A DNA stretch of 22,007 nucleotides from contig MNCI01004635.1 in the NCBI GenBank assembly GCA_015680685.1, forward strand, positions 171,500 to 193,506, read 5' to 3'. The translations under genes and the position numbers were made by a program. This DNA is from Gnetum montanum (Eukaryota > Streptophyta > Gnetopsida > Gnetales > Gnetaceae). The notes beneath the pieces were generated by a model that saw nothing but the letters and a program-made list of their open reading frames with translations, searched no databases and had not been told where the DNA came from. Every line of letters begins with the position of its first letter. Position 1 is the first letter of the stretch. Positions 1-9,045 of this stretch are shown here, one piece after another.

Positions 1-935
1 GGTAATTCTCAAACTAAGGAAGGACTCAAGGATTACAAAGGGTGTGACTTCAAAGGAACTTGATGCTTTTGTGTTGGTCATTCACTTGGGTGCTTGGCCG
101 TTTCCTTCTTGAGTTTTCTTACCGTTCTGATGTTACCCAATTTTTGGAAGCTGAGACAATAAAAATAAGAAGTCTTTGCATGGTGTGGTCCCCACACATA
201 AAAAACAAAACAAAAAAAAACACAAAAAAAAACCAAAGTGAGGATTCAAAGCATACCCCTTAGATGAAATAAAATTTGGGCTGAAAGCACTGGTTATGGA
301 ACCAAAGTGTTCCCTCTAACTAAGGCCCTTCTTGCTTCCCGTTCTCTCCCTTGTTACATCGGAATGGTGGTGGCTCTTTGAAGATGCATCCTTGTTATCC
401 AAGTGGATGGTTAACCAAATGCATTGATACGAAGTCACTGGAAGTGGTTGGTTTGAGCCGGAGTTGGAATGAGATTTGCCAAGTCACATTAATCATAAAA
501 CACACAAGGGGCTATACACCACCTTGTTCTTGGGATTCCATTCCACTTCTCTTCTTCCCATCCTTCTCTCCATTGTTCACCTCATTACCGGTTGTCTCAT
601 TAGTGTACATATTTTGGATGTTGCTTTGTTTTCTTTTTGGTAAATTCTAGCGGTTAAGACTTTAACTCTTGTTCCAAAGGACATTCCCAGAGCCTACGGA
701 CTCTTTGAATGTGGGATTGTTAGGGCATTAAGGGCATGAGCCTGCTTTGGGGAGGACCCACTGACATTCCTATTTGGAGCATTAGTTAACTTCTTTTCCT
801 TAACATTTTGCAATTAATTTTATTTTTGTTCATTTCCATCTTGACATCCACTTCACTGATGCCATAGTTGTCCCTTTTACCTACCTTTCTTACTCCTTTT
901 CTTTCTCAATTCTAACGCTACTAGAGGTTCGCGAT

Positions 936-950
936 TAGTCATGGGGGTAC
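936..950 (+). other. Internal PPT-like motif in E1
   Basis: TTAGTCATGGGGGTAC here repeats the core of the true polypurine tract at 1527-1539 (CAGTCATGGGGGTA). E2 has the same duplication at 13320-13333. It could be a second plus-strand primer site or the relic of an older LTR boundary. Confidence 0.4.
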
Positions 951-1096
951 AGGGCCTGATTTTTCGATTTTTCTCCTAAGCCCCAAATTTTTGATTTTCT
1001 TCCTAACCCCTACACCTTCGGTAGTCATCACTTACATCTTCCCAGATCCATATCAGCCATACCACAACTTAGCCAACGAACCTACACCGAAGCAAG

Positions 1097-1156
1097 GTAT
1101 TATTTACTTAATCATTCAATTATCCTTGCTAATATATGATTGTGTGGTGTGTGCAG
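1097..1156 (+). other. Possible short intron in E1 3' module
   Basis: AAG|GTATTA is followed 60 bp later by TGTGTGCAG|ATGG, which fits GT-AG consensus. The reading frame is open through the segment and its length is a multiple of three, so splicing is not required for reading. Nothing links the flanking peptide to a known family. Weak call. Confidence 0.2.
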
Positions 1157-1297
1157 ATGGCAATCATACAACAACGGAATGGATCTGGAGCAAACACTTG
1201 GAATGGAGCAGCGCTGAAGTAGCTATGCAAGGAGTAGAATGGATAATGCGCTTATGGATGGACAACGGAAGGTGTAATCTAGGCATTGGCAGCAGCA

Positions 1298-1348
1298 AGA
1301 CTCTTCTCTCTTCTTCTCTTCTATTCTCTCTCCTCTTTTCTCTCAGCT
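1298..1348 (+). repeat. CT-rich pyrimidine tract
   Basis: A run made almost entirely of C and T, ending in CTCAG. It is a low-complexity tract in the E1 3' module and could resemble a splice acceptor region by chance. Confidence 0.5.
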
Positions 1349-1526
1349 ACCAAATGTGGCCTGATGTCATTGTAATAAGGTGTTCACCCTTGTTGTCATG
1401 AACACCAGTTTTGTCAAGTCTTGTAATAATGAACCGTTCACATGTCATTCCACTAGTTCCATTCCCCTTAATAATCCCATACCTACTTGATATCATTGTA
1501 AGGAACTCGAGGACGAGTTTTCATTC

Positions 1527-1539
1527 AGTCATGGGGGTA
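1527..1539 (+). other. Polypurine tract of E1
   Basis: AGTCATGGGGGTA abuts the LTR start TGATGAG. The position and G-run fit the plus-strand primer site of an LTR retrotransposon, and the same sequence lies at the same place in E2 (14229-14241). Confidence 0.75.
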
Positions 1540-1564
1540 TGATGAGACGCGGATTGCACAAGCT

Positions 1565-1619
1565 GCGATATCACGTACGCGATATCGCATCCCCTGCGAT
1601 ATCACATACGTGATATCGC
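1565..1619. promoter_or_regulatory. Paired near-palindromes in U3 of E1 LTR
   Basis: Two 24-bp near-palindromes (1565-1588 and 1596-1619), each with arms GCGATATC and GATATCGC, are separated by ATCCCCT. They sit about 17 bp upstream of the TATA box. Decayed equivalents occur at the same place in both E2 LTRs. The layout fits a binding site for a dimeric transcription factor acting on the LTR promoter; the factor is unknown. Confidence 0.6.
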
Positions 1620-1635
1620 GGTCTGCCATCAAATC

Positions 1636-1643
1636 TATAAATA
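1636..1643 (+). promoter_or_regulatory. TATA box of E1 LTR promoter
   Basis: TATAAATA in U3. The same motif in the same context is present in E2 at 9038 and 14339, so transcription is expected to start some 25-35 bp downstream. Confidence 0.6.
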
Positions 1644-1741
1644 AGAGGCGGCACTCCCCTAATTCAACATCCTAGGCATAAAGTAGCGAAGCTCTAGTGG
1701 ATTGATCACCCCAGAGATAGAATATTTTCCATGTGCCCGCA

Positions 1742-1744
1742 NNN
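1742..1744. other. Ambiguous bases (NNN)
   Basis: Three undetermined bases inside the E1 LTR, an assembly or read artefact and not biology. Confidence 0.95.
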
Positions 1745-2232
1745 ACGTGGGACAAGTACGACTTGATTACGAGCATCTACGGATGTGTACGGCTAGTCAA
1801 GGAATTGGCTGTTTGTCACACTTAGGTTAGTTAAGTGCCTTAGTATGACTGCTTCGAGCATGTGCGTTACGTGTGGTAATCCCAATAACGATTAGCGTTT
1901 GGTAGCCACAGTTGCACAGTTCAGGGTGTGTACAGCAAGTGGGAACAGATGCTGATGCTAGGACTTAGTGCTGTAGTTAGAATTAGTTTTAGTTTCTCAA
2001 CCCTTCACCGTTTAGCATAGGAGATAAACCGAAAAATACCAAAAAAATCATATACCTCAGACTTGCTTAACCATACACCGTGACAACAACAAGTAAGTCT
2101 GGGAAGACAACGAACGATTAACCACAAGTGTTCCATGGGGCATTTAGGCATTTAGTCTGCGGAGTTCGACCGGATCGCGTGTGCTACGCTCGTTTCGTAT
2201 GGTTAAGTGTAGGGGTACCTCGCCACTCATCA

Positions 2233-2780
2233 GTAACTCTTTATGTATTTTGAATTTCAATCTTCTATGTGAAGAAGAGGTATAAATCAATTGTATCTCA
2301 CATTAAGGTCGATCATGTATGTGGTTGCAGAGCCTCATGCTCTATTATATCATTGACTAAGTAAGCATTTTTGATGTAACATTTTGTAGGATTGTGGTCT
2401 CATTGAATTTGTAATCTTCTTTCAACATTAACTTAAGATAGCTAGTTTTCTTATTTTCCAACAATTAAATTATCTCATATAATAGCTAGATTCAATGTAT
2501 TTTGAAGGATTAAATAAATCATAATGATACTATTCCAAATAGCACGAGTCAAAATAGCATCTCCTATGAGAAAGTTAATAATTAAGTCTAACCCCAAGTT
2601 GATAGCTATGTCTAAATCCAAATTAATAATCAAGTCTAAGGTCAAAAATATAGCTAATGAAATGCTAACATGAGATCATATAAAGCATAAGCTAAAATTA
2701 ATTTTAAAATGAAAATTAAATATAAAAATATAATTATATCCAAAAATATAAATTTCTCAAATAAATCATACCATAATAAT
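2233..2780. other. AT-rich stretch without recognised gene
   Basis: Begins right after the E1 LTR end. I see no ORF, family motif or clear repeat. It may be the far end of the minus-strand copia remnant or old flanking DNA. Confidence 0.4.
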
Positions 2781-2920
2781 GAGGTGTTAGCCTAGTGGTA
2801 CAAGTCTTGGCCTAGAAACCCTAGGTCACATCTTTGATTCTACTAGGTACCACTATGTTATAAAATTCTATAAATCATGATGTATACCTATGTTTCAATT
2901 ATCTTAGGTTCCAACACCTC
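2781..2920 (+). repeat. tRNA-derived SINE-like unit
   Basis: An A-box match, TAGCCTAGTGGT, lies at 2788-2799, and a weaker B-box-like CTTTGATTCTA at 2832-2842. The 32-bp spacing fits an RNA polymerase III internal promoter of a tRNA-derived SINE. The unit opens with GAGGTGTT and ends with AACACCTC, which are perfect reverse complements, like an acceptor-stem pair pushed apart. The body lacks a full tRNA cloverleaf, so it is not a tRNA gene. A plant Au-type SINE is possible, but the 3' tail and target duplications are not clear. Confidence 0.45.
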
Positions 2921-3479
2921 CCAAACAAACCATATGAAAAACCAAAGTAGTGCTCCATGTGCTAATGACCCATCTAGTGTCTGATACCTTATAACTTAAA
3001 CCTTCAACTAAAGGGATTAGTACAAATGTGATAAATTAAAAGATAATCTAAAATAATAATTGCAAGTATCATACATCTTACTACTTAAGCTACTTAAGAA
3101 TCCTCTCATCATGAATAAATTTACATTGTACTAATTCAATCAATTAGTACTTCACCTTGTTCTAGTAATTCATAACATCATCTTTGTACCTATAGTATCT
3201 CCAAGATTTGCTATGCTAAGAATATAAGAACTTCCTATGTTTTGATGATGTTATTCTTTCACTTGTAGTGCATCATCTTTTGGTTTATGTCCACTTTTTA
3301 AAATAAATTTTGTAGGCAATGTTCTAAGTCTTTTATTTCTTTAATTTTCTTTTCGTTTTTTGGAGGCACCTTTTAATTTTTTCTATTTCTTATATTCTCT
3401 AACTTGAAGATATTTCTAGGTAATAGATCTAGTTCCCAAGCATCTCAAATTTGGCTATCATATTAATTTCATAATAAAT

Positions 3480-4330
3480 GATGCATGTATTTTTTTTAGA
3501 TACTAATTTATAATCATCATTTGTCAATTGAACAACAAATAGAAAGGATTTTTCAACTTTGGAACATAAAATACATTTCTAATTTCAAAATAATTTCTAT
3601 CATTCATATTGATATTTATTGTACCTTTTTCAAAAATTTCAAGTTCTCAAAATATAGTTTTTCATTACCTTTTTTAAATGATAAATTGGTAAAATCATCA
3701 ATTCTTGAAGTTGTGTGATTTTTACAACTTCTTTTTAGTAGCCACTAGTTTGAAGGAATTTTCTTATTTACATGGTAGAATGAATGAAATATTGGTTGGT
3801 TATTTTTTTTATGGCGTTGTTCCTTCTTCAATTCTTGACTTCTTGCCTTTTTTTTTTCTTTTGAATTAGTCTTGTGAAGTTTTTATTTGTCCTTCTTGTT
3901 TGCATCCTTATTGGTTTTTTTTTTAATGAGTTTTCCTTCCTTGATTATTTGTAGTTTCTGATTTTTTTTTTTGAATTATAAACTTAACATTTTATAGGCT
4001 TTGATCTATGTCTTTATTAACTTGATATTTTTCTTAAAGATATCCCCACATTTCTTTGCTAGTTTTCAAATTTAAAAGTGCATTCCTAATTTTACCACAA
4101 ACTAAATTGCAAATTATTCCTTTTGTCAAGTATTCTCCTTTAGGCTTTTTTTTGAAATATCTTTGTCAATTTTTTATTCATGGCTTTTGATTTGTTAATG
4201 AATTTGATCACAATTCTTCAAACATCATTTAGATCTAATAGTCCATTAGTCAAATACTGCCATAATCTAAAGCCTTGATTACCATCAAAGATACTTTTAT
4301 ACTTTTTGATAATTATTGTTTTTTTGTGCC
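3480..4330 (-). pseudogene. Copia-type gag-protease pseudogene
   Basis: Reading leftward from about 4290 the frame gives FDGNQGFRLWQY, then IRNALLNLKTSKEMWGYL (around 4035-4110) before a stop. This is the pattern of the UBN2/Retrotran_gag_2 domain of copia Gag, where a W in the first block and (T/S)KEMW in the second are typical. Further on, 3553-3640 carries GTINI, NYFEIRNVFYVPKLKN and, after a frameshift, NDDYKLVSKKNTCIIY. This is the C-terminal part of the copia protease just before the integrase region (usual form DVLYVPxLxxNL). The catalytic aspartate segment is not preserved, and lysine/asparagine-rich sequence with stops separates the two blocks. It cannot make a protein. Confidence 0.6.
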
Positions 4331-4857
4331 ATGACTTGATTACCAATTATATTATTTTTTTTATGTAATAATATTTGAAATATTTTTTTATTTTCCAAAT
4401 TTTTGGCAACCCAATATATTGGACTATGTGAAGAGCCCAACTTAGAAAAACTAAATTTTTTCTCATTTTTCAATTAGAATATCTTCATGATCCCAATGCA
4501 TTTTGGGTTGATCTTAGGATTTTTAGAAAGATCAATCTACAATCTATAAGCATCTAAAATTTTAGTTCAATTTATGATTATTTGATCATTTAAATCTAGC
4601 TCAAAAAAGGAGTCTCTAATAAAACTATTCAACACCTAGAATAGAAATTGTTATTTTGAAAAGATGAATATCTATGTGATCTAAGAGAATTATAGAGTGA
4701 GTAAATACTTGATACAAAGCTCTTTCAAAATTATACCTTTCTAAAAATTTTGAATTAATTTAAGTTAATTTTCTACTTAAAATATATTACAAAAAATTTA
4801 CCCCAAATATGATTATTCAACTTCTTAAATTATTGGGAATTGGTTAATATGATGAAT
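4331..4857. other. Leader of the copia remnant, no gene seen
   Basis: AT-rich DNA between the copia LTR and gag. A canonical initiator-Met primer-binding site is not recognisable next to the LTR at 4857. Confidence 0.4.
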
Positions 4858-5545
4858 TGTTGACAGATGAACTTGCAATGGGATAAATTATGAAATTCTG
4901 AATGGGATTTCAAATGATAAATAGAATATGGGATTATGGAATAAATTTTGAAATTGGTGATGTAAGGATTAATGACTAAAACTTAATGAATGATAACTAA
5001 TGATAAATTGAAAATAGTGACAAAATAATGGAATAAATAGAGAATTCTGTAATATCTTCAATCTTCTTTATTCAGCATTAATTTGCATTAATGGCATCAA
5101 TTGATTCTCCTACAAACATGATTTTCCCCATATTTATAGTTAAATGATGGATCCATAATAGAATATAATGAGACAAGCCTACTTTATGGAAAATTTGGCT
5201 CGAAATTCAAGGGACAAGAGAGATTTTGATCATTTTCTAATTACACCCATCCATTAATTTTTCAATAAAAGTAAAAATAATAGAATTTCCTGTCTTTTCT
5301 CATGTGGCATAATAATTCAAATATAAATTATATGCCTTTGGTCCCTATTTTACAAAAAAATCTATTTTAGCTTCACCTTGAGCTTTTACTATATTCTTTT
5401 ACTATATTTTCATATGTAGATATGGCCATCTATTATCTTGAATTTTAGCTTGTTAAATTTATTTCTTTGTCTTGCTTCTAAACCACAACATGGTCATTTA
5501 GAATTAGTGGAGTAGGAGTTTCCAAAGGGCATACTATAACCAACA
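4858..5545 (-). repeat. Probable copia LTR (688 bp)
   Basis: On the plus strand it starts TGTTGACAG and ends ATAACCAACA, so on the minus strand it reads TGTTGG...CAACA with the 5-bp inverted ends usual for copia LTRs. A minus-strand TATA box (CTATAAATA, 5131-5139) falls inside it, upstream of a gag that runs the same way. No second copy is in the window, so the ends are inferred. Confidence 0.5.
5131..5139 (-). promoter_or_regulatory. TATA box in the copia LTR
   Basis: CTATAAATA followed by TGGGG on the minus strand, about 275 bp before the inferred LTR end, a normal position for a U3 promoter. Confidence 0.4.
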
Positions 5546-6235
5546 ATTATAATATACTTATGACTATTTTTATTAACACGGTGTATTACAAAATTCCATA
5601 CTTAAAATAGATTCAAAATCCTTTCTTCTTTATACTTGGCTAAGTCACTTTGTCTTAGCTTATTATGTATTAAAACACACTTCTTTATAAGTCTTCCTTT
5701 CATTGTGCTTTACAAAATACTTCTTTGTGAATCTCTTTCTTCTTTTCTTAGCCATTGTAACCTTTAAGATGGCCTTTACTTCTTATTTAAGAAACTGGAT
5801 TAGGCTATGTGTGGCATAACTCAGATCTTCTCTTCCTCTTTAGGAAACTAAACCTAGGATTATAGGGATTATTCTTATCCTCTGCAACACTTACTTCTTA
5901 GCTTCAAGTCATTTCATAAACTTTTTGGTTATGGTGCTCAGGTTCTCTTTATGAACTTCTATGTTTTATAACATCTACTGGATTTCTTCATGTTTTTATT
6001 TGCTTCTACAATGTAGGGTATTTTACCTTAGTAATTTTATAAAACATTGTAGTTTGTAAACTTTTTTGTATGACGAGCATTACTATGGTTGTTTTACCAA
6101 TGCCACTTATTTATTTCAATGGTTCTTCCTTTATTTTTTTTCCTTGTTTAAAGTGAGGACTTGTGTTCTTTTATACTTTGTAAGTAGTTGCAAATCTTTA
6201 ATAAATTATCATGAAAATTTGTCACTGTTGATGAA
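5546..6235. other. Unassigned AT-rich DNA
   Basis: No long ORF. On the minus strand, stretches such as 5600-5760 and 6100-6230 read as lysine-rich peptide with several stops and might be an old coding relic, but I recognise no domain. Confidence 0.3.
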
Positions 6236-6317
6236 TTAAGTTAAGAAACTAATGATTGTACCTTAACTTATGAGTATACTCTAATACTCTCCTTCAAGAA
6301 CTAGTTTCTTAACCTAA
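6236..6317. repeat. Inverted repeat with 17-bp arms
   Basis: The arms TTAAGTTAAGAAACTAA (6236-6252) and CTAGTTTCTTAACCTAA (6301-6317) pair with few mismatches around a 48-bp loop. This could be a small foldback or MITE-like relic. No target duplication was recognised. Confidence 0.4.
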
Positions 6318-7057
6318 TGTTTACTATTTTCAAATTTATGAGTCATCATAGATTTTTCTTTCTTTCTTCAAACATTAAGTTTTCTCTCTTTCCTTCATCA
6401 TAAATTTAAAAGCATTAAACCTAACTTTTCTTACTTGAGAACTTCATCAATTATTCTCCTTCTTCTTCATCTTGAAATCTTGGTCATGATTTCATCTTCT
6501 TCCCTTTATTTTGAACATGGTCATTTCCTTCGTGGATTCTTCAAATAATAATTACTACATGTGTTTTCTTGATTCTTAAAATCAATCTTATGAAGTTTAG
6601 AAATGACTTTTGTGGTGACTTCTTGGTCTTCACTATTTGCCTTAAAATTTGAGAGCCAATAATATACATTAAATGAGTCATGAGTTATGTACATGAATGA
6701 ACTTCCTTTACAAGGGCTTGCAATTCTTATCATAGAACCCTCATAAGGATCTATACAATTCTAATACAAGTCTTCATGTTTCTCATGAGGAAATTCTTAT
6801 ATCCTTTATAAGCTAGAACCTACCCTTCACTCAAATGTAAAAATTCTCATTCACATATGATCACATCATTTCACATTTCACTATTGGTGCATTGGGGCTT
6901 TATTTATATGATCTTTTTCTTTTCATTTCTTGCAAAATGTGGGAAAAGTTTCTAGTCCATCTCATATTCTATTCTTTTGTGATTTAATATGTAGGCTAGT
7001 GCTTATGTTTTATGATAAAATCTTATTCTTTTATTATAACTCTTTATATTCTTGATA
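6318..7057. other. Unassigned AT-rich DNA
   Basis: Only short ORFs without motif. A minus-strand ORF at 6521-6733 has no recognisable feature and may be chance. Confidence 0.3.
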
Positions 7058-7303
7058 CTAGAATTCTTCCTTTGTCATTTTCTCCCATACATTGTTAAAT
7101 AAATCTTTTACCTTGGAATTCATGGTAAAATTTGATCTAAAATGAGACCATGATTGGAGATTATCATTTGAATCATCACCAAAGTATAATTGATGATAAC
7201 AGGATGACCATCGGTGAGGAACAAGTACTCCAAGCTTTCTAGAAGTGACTTGAGTTCTAATAATTGTGTAGAAATATTTTGAGATAAATAAAAAATGTTT
7301 CAA
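7058..7303 (-). pseudogene. Unidentified antisense ORF relic, faintly FAR1/MULE-like
   Basis: This 81-codon open stretch reads LGVLVPHRWSSCYHQ, then an acidic segment, then KVKDLFNNVWEKMTKEEF. The order HRW-x-C-x-H followed by an aromatic/hydrophobic helix and an EEF ending loosely resembles the stretch of FAR1-type MULE transposase-derived proteins that runs HRWCxWH...EEFE. After the stop the frame continues YQEYKEL with more stops. Upstream, in another frame (about 7330-7560), more peptide is open (CLEERLVCEGTNKVFERKVD) but I do not recognise it. The match is weak; this could be unrelated transposon coding sequence or chance. Confidence 0.2.
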
Positions 7304-8139
7304 AAATAAAGATTGTACTAGACCACTACAGTATCCTTCATTGTATTCTCTGCTTTCAAATCAACTGATTTAGCATTGAATAAGACAACAAAATCCACTT
7401 TTCTTTCAAATACTTTATTTGTGCCTTCACAAACCAAACGTTCTTCAAGGCACTTAACATCTCTAATGACATAGAGCTTTTCTATGATACAATAGTTACA
7501 ATCATGCTTGCCACATGACTAGGAAGAATCACATGAGATCTACTTGTAATGCATTTTCACAATGACATCTTTCTTATCGATTTGTGAAGGCCTTGGAAGA
7601 CTAACCTAGCATTAATAGTGCTTAGTTACACTCTTTCCATAATGATAGAAAAGCTATCTCCCACCTTATTCTTCAATTTAATCATCAAGAAGCAGGTAGG
7701 GTATGACCATCCTACCAATGTTGTCATTACATCATTTACATATTTCATAGGATATATGTATGATTAGTCTATTAGCTCTAGCCTAATATTAGTACTCTTT
7801 AGTGGAGGGAGTTAATAATCAAGGTACTGCTAAAATGAAATGATCTTGATCCCCAGATCAAAGTTTTAAAGATCTAGGTAATGATCCCTCTAACCAATCT
7901 AAATCTCCACCATGGGACTACTGACATTTGATTTTTTTAGGCAAATGATCCTCTTTTACCACCTATGTGAAACACCTCAAGGAAAATTCATGTTGCAAAC
8001 AAAATCCTGATAGTCAAAATTTTCATTGTAATTTGGTGGAGATTCGAATGTAGAAATAATTATCTTGTTTTTTTCATAAAAAAAAAATTCCTACCTATGG
8101 GCTTGTTTTTGCAGAATTTTGAGCAATTTCAATGTAAAA
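7304..8139. other. Unassigned DNA
   Basis: Broken open frames on the minus strand at 7330-7640, without a domain I recognise, then AT-rich sequence. No RNA gene or repeat family was identified. Confidence 0.3.
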
Positions 8140-8400
8140 AATGAGATTTGTAGCCCACATGCTACATATTTCATTCATGCTAGTGTCTGGAGCTAAGATG
8201 CTCCACACATTGCAAAAAATTACCTATTTTTGTCTTACACTCTACACATTTCATCCCTACATGTTGTGATAGTAGGTGGACAACTTATGGAACTTGGATT
8301 TTAAATTCATATGCTACACACCTCAGTACCACACACTATGGAAGCTTGTGAGGCAACATGTGGCACATGGGTTTTAAACCCACATGTAGCAAGTTGGCCA
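8140..8400. repeat. Degenerate short repeats with CATG(C/T)(T)ACA cores
   Basis: Related phrases recur: GTAGCCCACATGCTACATA, TACACATTTCATCCCTACATG, TTCATATGCTACACACCTC and AACCCACATGTAGC. They include a near-perfect palindrome TGGGTTTTAAACCCA at 8368-8382. The units are too diverged for a fixed period. Confidence 0.35.
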
Positions 8401-8470
8401 AGGAATGTCTTGTAATGCTCCAATGAGCATATGAAACTATAACAGATGCCAATGCAACAAATTCATAGCC

Positions 8471-8478
8471 TATAAATA
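8471..8478 (+). promoter_or_regulatory. Possible TATA box
   Basis: TATAAATA in the context AGCCTATAAATACTAG, like the LTR promoters in this window. It may belong to an unrecognised LTR or leader spanning about 8400-8940; there is no gene downstream before E2. Confidence 0.3.
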
Positions 8479-8940
8479 CTAGATTTGATGCATCTTTCAA
8501 GATCTATTTTAAGTAAACTCTTGGAAAATAACTTAGGCAAAAATAAAAAAGCATTATAGTAGATTTTTGTAGCATTTTTGTAGCTTTGGTAGCACTAATT
8601 TTTAAGCACAAAACCTAGGACAAAAATTTATTGTAATGCAGATCAAATTGCGAAGCCAGTGCAAACACTATGCAAAATACACCCTACAATCTGCACAGTA
8701 TTACAATAGATACTTTAATTTCTTAGGCTTTAAAAGCCTTGATTTGTACCTCTCTAAACCCTTACTTCTATATTTGTTGATTAAAACAATTTAATACAAG
8801 ATTTGTAGTTATCTTTGTCTAGTTATATTGTTCTCTTATTTTACATATTCTTGGATTAGATGCTACATTCTTGTTTTACATGTTTTTATCACAATTTATT
8901 CTTATTTTACATTAATCAATAATATATTTTTCTCAAGTTC
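8479..8940. other. AT-rich DNA next to E2 insertion, no gene seen
   Basis: Contains TTTTGTAGC repeats near 8562-8595 and several TTTTACAT phrases near 8840-8910. It ends at the left E2 target duplication. Confidence 0.35.
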
Positions 8941-8945
8941 CTAAG
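8941..8945. repeat. Left target-site duplication of E2 (CTAAG)
   Basis: CTAAG directly precedes TGATGAG; the same five bases directly follow CTCATCA at 15079-15083. Confidence 0.85.
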
Positions 8946-8971
8946 TGATGAGTGATGATTTTCCTAGCTCT

Positions 8972-9020
8972 GATATTAGATACCCAATATCGAGCCCCTA
9001 AATACATTATCGGATATCGG
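8972..9020. promoter_or_regulatory. Decayed paired palindromes in U3 of E2 5' LTR
   Basis: GATATTAGATACCCAATATC, a spacer containing AGCCCCT, then TTATCGGATATC: the same two-unit layout as 1565-1619 in E1. The copy at 14271-14317 in the 3' LTR is more decayed. Confidence 0.45.
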
Positions 9021-9037
9021 GGGGGTATGGATTGGCC

Positions 9038-9045
9038 TATAAATA
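9038..9045 (+). promoter_or_regulatory. TATA box of E2 5' LTR
   Basis: TATAAATA about 20 bp after the paired palindromes, as in E1 and the E2 3' LTR. Confidence 0.55.

Larger units (their letters stand above)
1..2232 (+). mobile_element. Element E1: 3' part of a Ty3/gypsy-type LTR retrotransposon
   Basis: This is the internal 3' module plus 3' LTR of an element whose 5' part lies outside the window. The assignment rests on a purine-rich tract directly before an LTR that starts TGATGAG and ends CTCATCA, and on collinear similarity of about 30-1540 with 12335-14241 in the complete element E2. Shared blocks include the AAGGGTGTGAC stretch, an A-rich run after TTGCATG(G/A)TGTGGT, and CTTTGGGGAGGACCCACT. 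No gag, RT or integrase is readable; the short ORFs in this part show no family motif. Lineage is inferred from E2. Confidence 0.8.
1540..2232 (+). repeat. 3' LTR of E1
   Basis: The 693-bp LTR begins TGATGAG and ends CTCATCA, a perfect 7-bp terminal inverted pair also used by E2. It is homologous in blocks to the E2 3' LTR: paired palindromes, TATA box, CTTCGAGCATG, a block with GATAAACC/AAAATCATAT(A/G)CCTCA, and the final GTGTAGGG(G/A)TACCTC. It is much richer in GC and CpG than the E2 copies, suggesting a younger or less deaminated copy. Three undetermined bases lie at 1742-1744. The target-site duplication cannot be tested because the 5' end is outside the window. Confidence 0.85.
3270..5545 (-). 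mobile_element. Remnant of a Ty1/copia-type element, antisense
   Basis: Reading leftward, this has a 5' LTR (4858-5545), an AT-rich leader and a broken gag-protease region. Integrase, RT, RNase H and the second LTR are not visible, so the downstream part is lost or beyond recognition. The left edge is uncertain. Confidence 0.55.

Noticed and set aside
351-650. 99-codon ORF in E1
   Set aside because: No motif, and the frame is not kept in the homologous part of E2; chance ORF in the non-coding module.
2781-2853. Functional tRNA gene
   Set aside because: Box motifs are present, but no complete cloverleaf or intact anticodon and acceptor arms can be folded; better as a SINE-like relic.
4700-4725. 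Copia primer-binding site near CTTGATACAAAG
   Set aside because: Weak match to the complement of TGGTATCAGAGC and about 140 bp from the inferred LTR end; not convincing.
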